From contig RCNQ01000063.1 in assembly GCA_003731675.1 (NCBI GenBank), forward strand, positions 1-8,193: a stretch of 8,193 nucleotides of DNA. Reading direction: 5' to 3'. Position 1 is the stretch's first letter, and every line of letters starts with the position of its first letter. Positions 7,578 to 8,193 of this stretch are shown here, piece by piece. The stretch is from Bacteroidetes/Chlorobi group bacterium ChocPot_Mid. Its GTDB lineage: Bacteria > Bacteroidota > Ignavibacteria > Kapaibacteriales > UBA2268. The notes under the pieces were generated by a model that did not search any database, was not told the origin of the DNA, and saw only the letters and a program-made list of their open reading frames with translations. A program made the position numbers and the translations under genes.

Positions 7578-8193
7578 ATGAGAGCATTCAAAATTTTGCT
7601 GTTTTGCTTACTGATATTGAGTATTCAGGTAAAAGCAAAAGAATTTGACAGAATAATTAATGCCGGGTCTCAAACAGCAGACTATGGTTTTGTCGAAAAC
7701 AAAGGACAAGTAAAATATAGCGATGGCTCTAAGGCAGATGATATTTTATTCTTGTTTTCTGCAAATGGTTTTAAGATTTATATCAGGAATAATTCAATAA
7801 GCTATGAAGTATATAAACCAAAGGATTCGGAAGCCCAGACGAAAAATGTCAGGAATAAATTCGATGTATTGAATTTGGTTAATAATCCTTTTGAATCTGA
7901 CAGCAAAGACCAAGAGAAGAATTTAATTCAATCGCATAGAATTGATATTGATTTTGTTAATTCTAATGTTAATACAGTGGTCGAAACCGAGGGAGCTTCA
8001 AAAGAGTATTATAATTATTATACTGATGGTGATGAAATTTTATTTGTCAGAAAGTATAAAAAAGTAACAATTAAAAATCTATACCCAAGCATTGATTTGG
8101 TTTTTTATTCTGACAGCAAGACGGCAGAAGGTAATAAGGTAAAATATGATTTTATTATTCACAAGGGTGCAGATGTTGATAAAATCAGATTGC
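7578..8193 (+). CDS. Third DUF7948-type secreted paralogue (3' end missing)
   Basis: The frame is open from the ATG at 7578 to the window edge, 205 codons with no stop. Residues 1-20 are a clear signal peptide: MRAFK, a hydrophobic run of Ile, Leu and Phe, then Val-Lys-Ala as a signal peptidase I site. The rest aligns with the N-terminal domain of gene 2: YGFVENKGQ (residues 36-44) matches SGFIENKGQ, IDIDFVNSNVN matches ADIEFLNCNLN, EGASKEYYNYY matches SGASEDYFNYY, LYPSIDLVFY matches IYPKIDIEFY, and KVKYDFIIHKGADVDKIRL matches SIKYDIIVKPGGNAEEVRM. The loop between the GF.I/SYE strand and the IDIDF strand is long and charged, of similar size to that of gene 2. From the family build, a propeller, PKD-like repeats and a T9SS sorting domain are expected downstream, but none of that is in the window. 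It may have its own promoter or be read through from gene 2; no convincing promoter is seen. Confidence 0.92.
   Translation, partial: MRAFKILLFCLLILSIQVKAKEFDRIINAGSQTADYGFVENKGQVKYSDGSKADDILFLFSANGFKIYIRNNSISYEVYKPKDSEAQTKNVRNKFDVLNLVNNPFESDSKDQEKNLIQSHRIDIDFVNSNVNTVVETEGASKEYYNYYTDGDEILFVRKYKKVTIKNLYPSIDLVFYSDSKTAEGNKVKYDFIIHKGADVDKIRL

Overview
The window looks like a piece of a low-GC Bacteroidota-type genome (Bacteroidetes/Chlorobi/Ignavibacteria-Kapabacteria neighbourhood). Three things point there: the C-terminal ends of the two complete 3' gene ends match the type IX secretion system (T9SS) sorting domain; the genes join an SBBP beta-propeller to PKD-like repeats, a build common in that group; and codon use is rich in AGA/AGG (Arg) and ATA (Ile). 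A narrower placement cannot be supported from the sequence alone.

All coding sequence is on the + strand and belongs to one paralogous family in tandem. (1) Bases 1-3123 are the 3' part of a gene cut by the window edge: four visible beta-propeller repeats, an Ig-like domain, six PKD-like repeats, a terminal Ig-like domain and a T9SS sorting domain. (2) Bases 3167-7498 are a complete 1443-residue paralogue: signal peptide, N-terminal DUF7948-type domain, seven propeller repeats, Ig-like domain, five PKD-like repeats, terminal Ig-like domain and T9SS sorting domain. (3) Bases 7578-8193 are the start of a third paralogue, with signal peptide and most of the DUF7948-type domain, cut by the right window edge.

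Genes 1 and 2 are 43 bases apart with no terminator visible and may be co-transcribed. Genes 2 and 3 are separated by 79 very AT-rich bases holding a weak hairpin followed by six T. All three products are predicted to cross the inner membrane by Sec; the two with visible C-termini should then be exported by T9SS and end on the cell surface or outside the cell. No enzymatic domain, RNA gene, mobile element or CRISPR array is visible. The most useful observations concern how the family varies: different PKD-like repeat counts between conserved flanks, reciprocal loss of conserved cysteines in adjacent repeats, an insertion in one propeller repeat, and a compositionally distinct sorting domain in gene 1.
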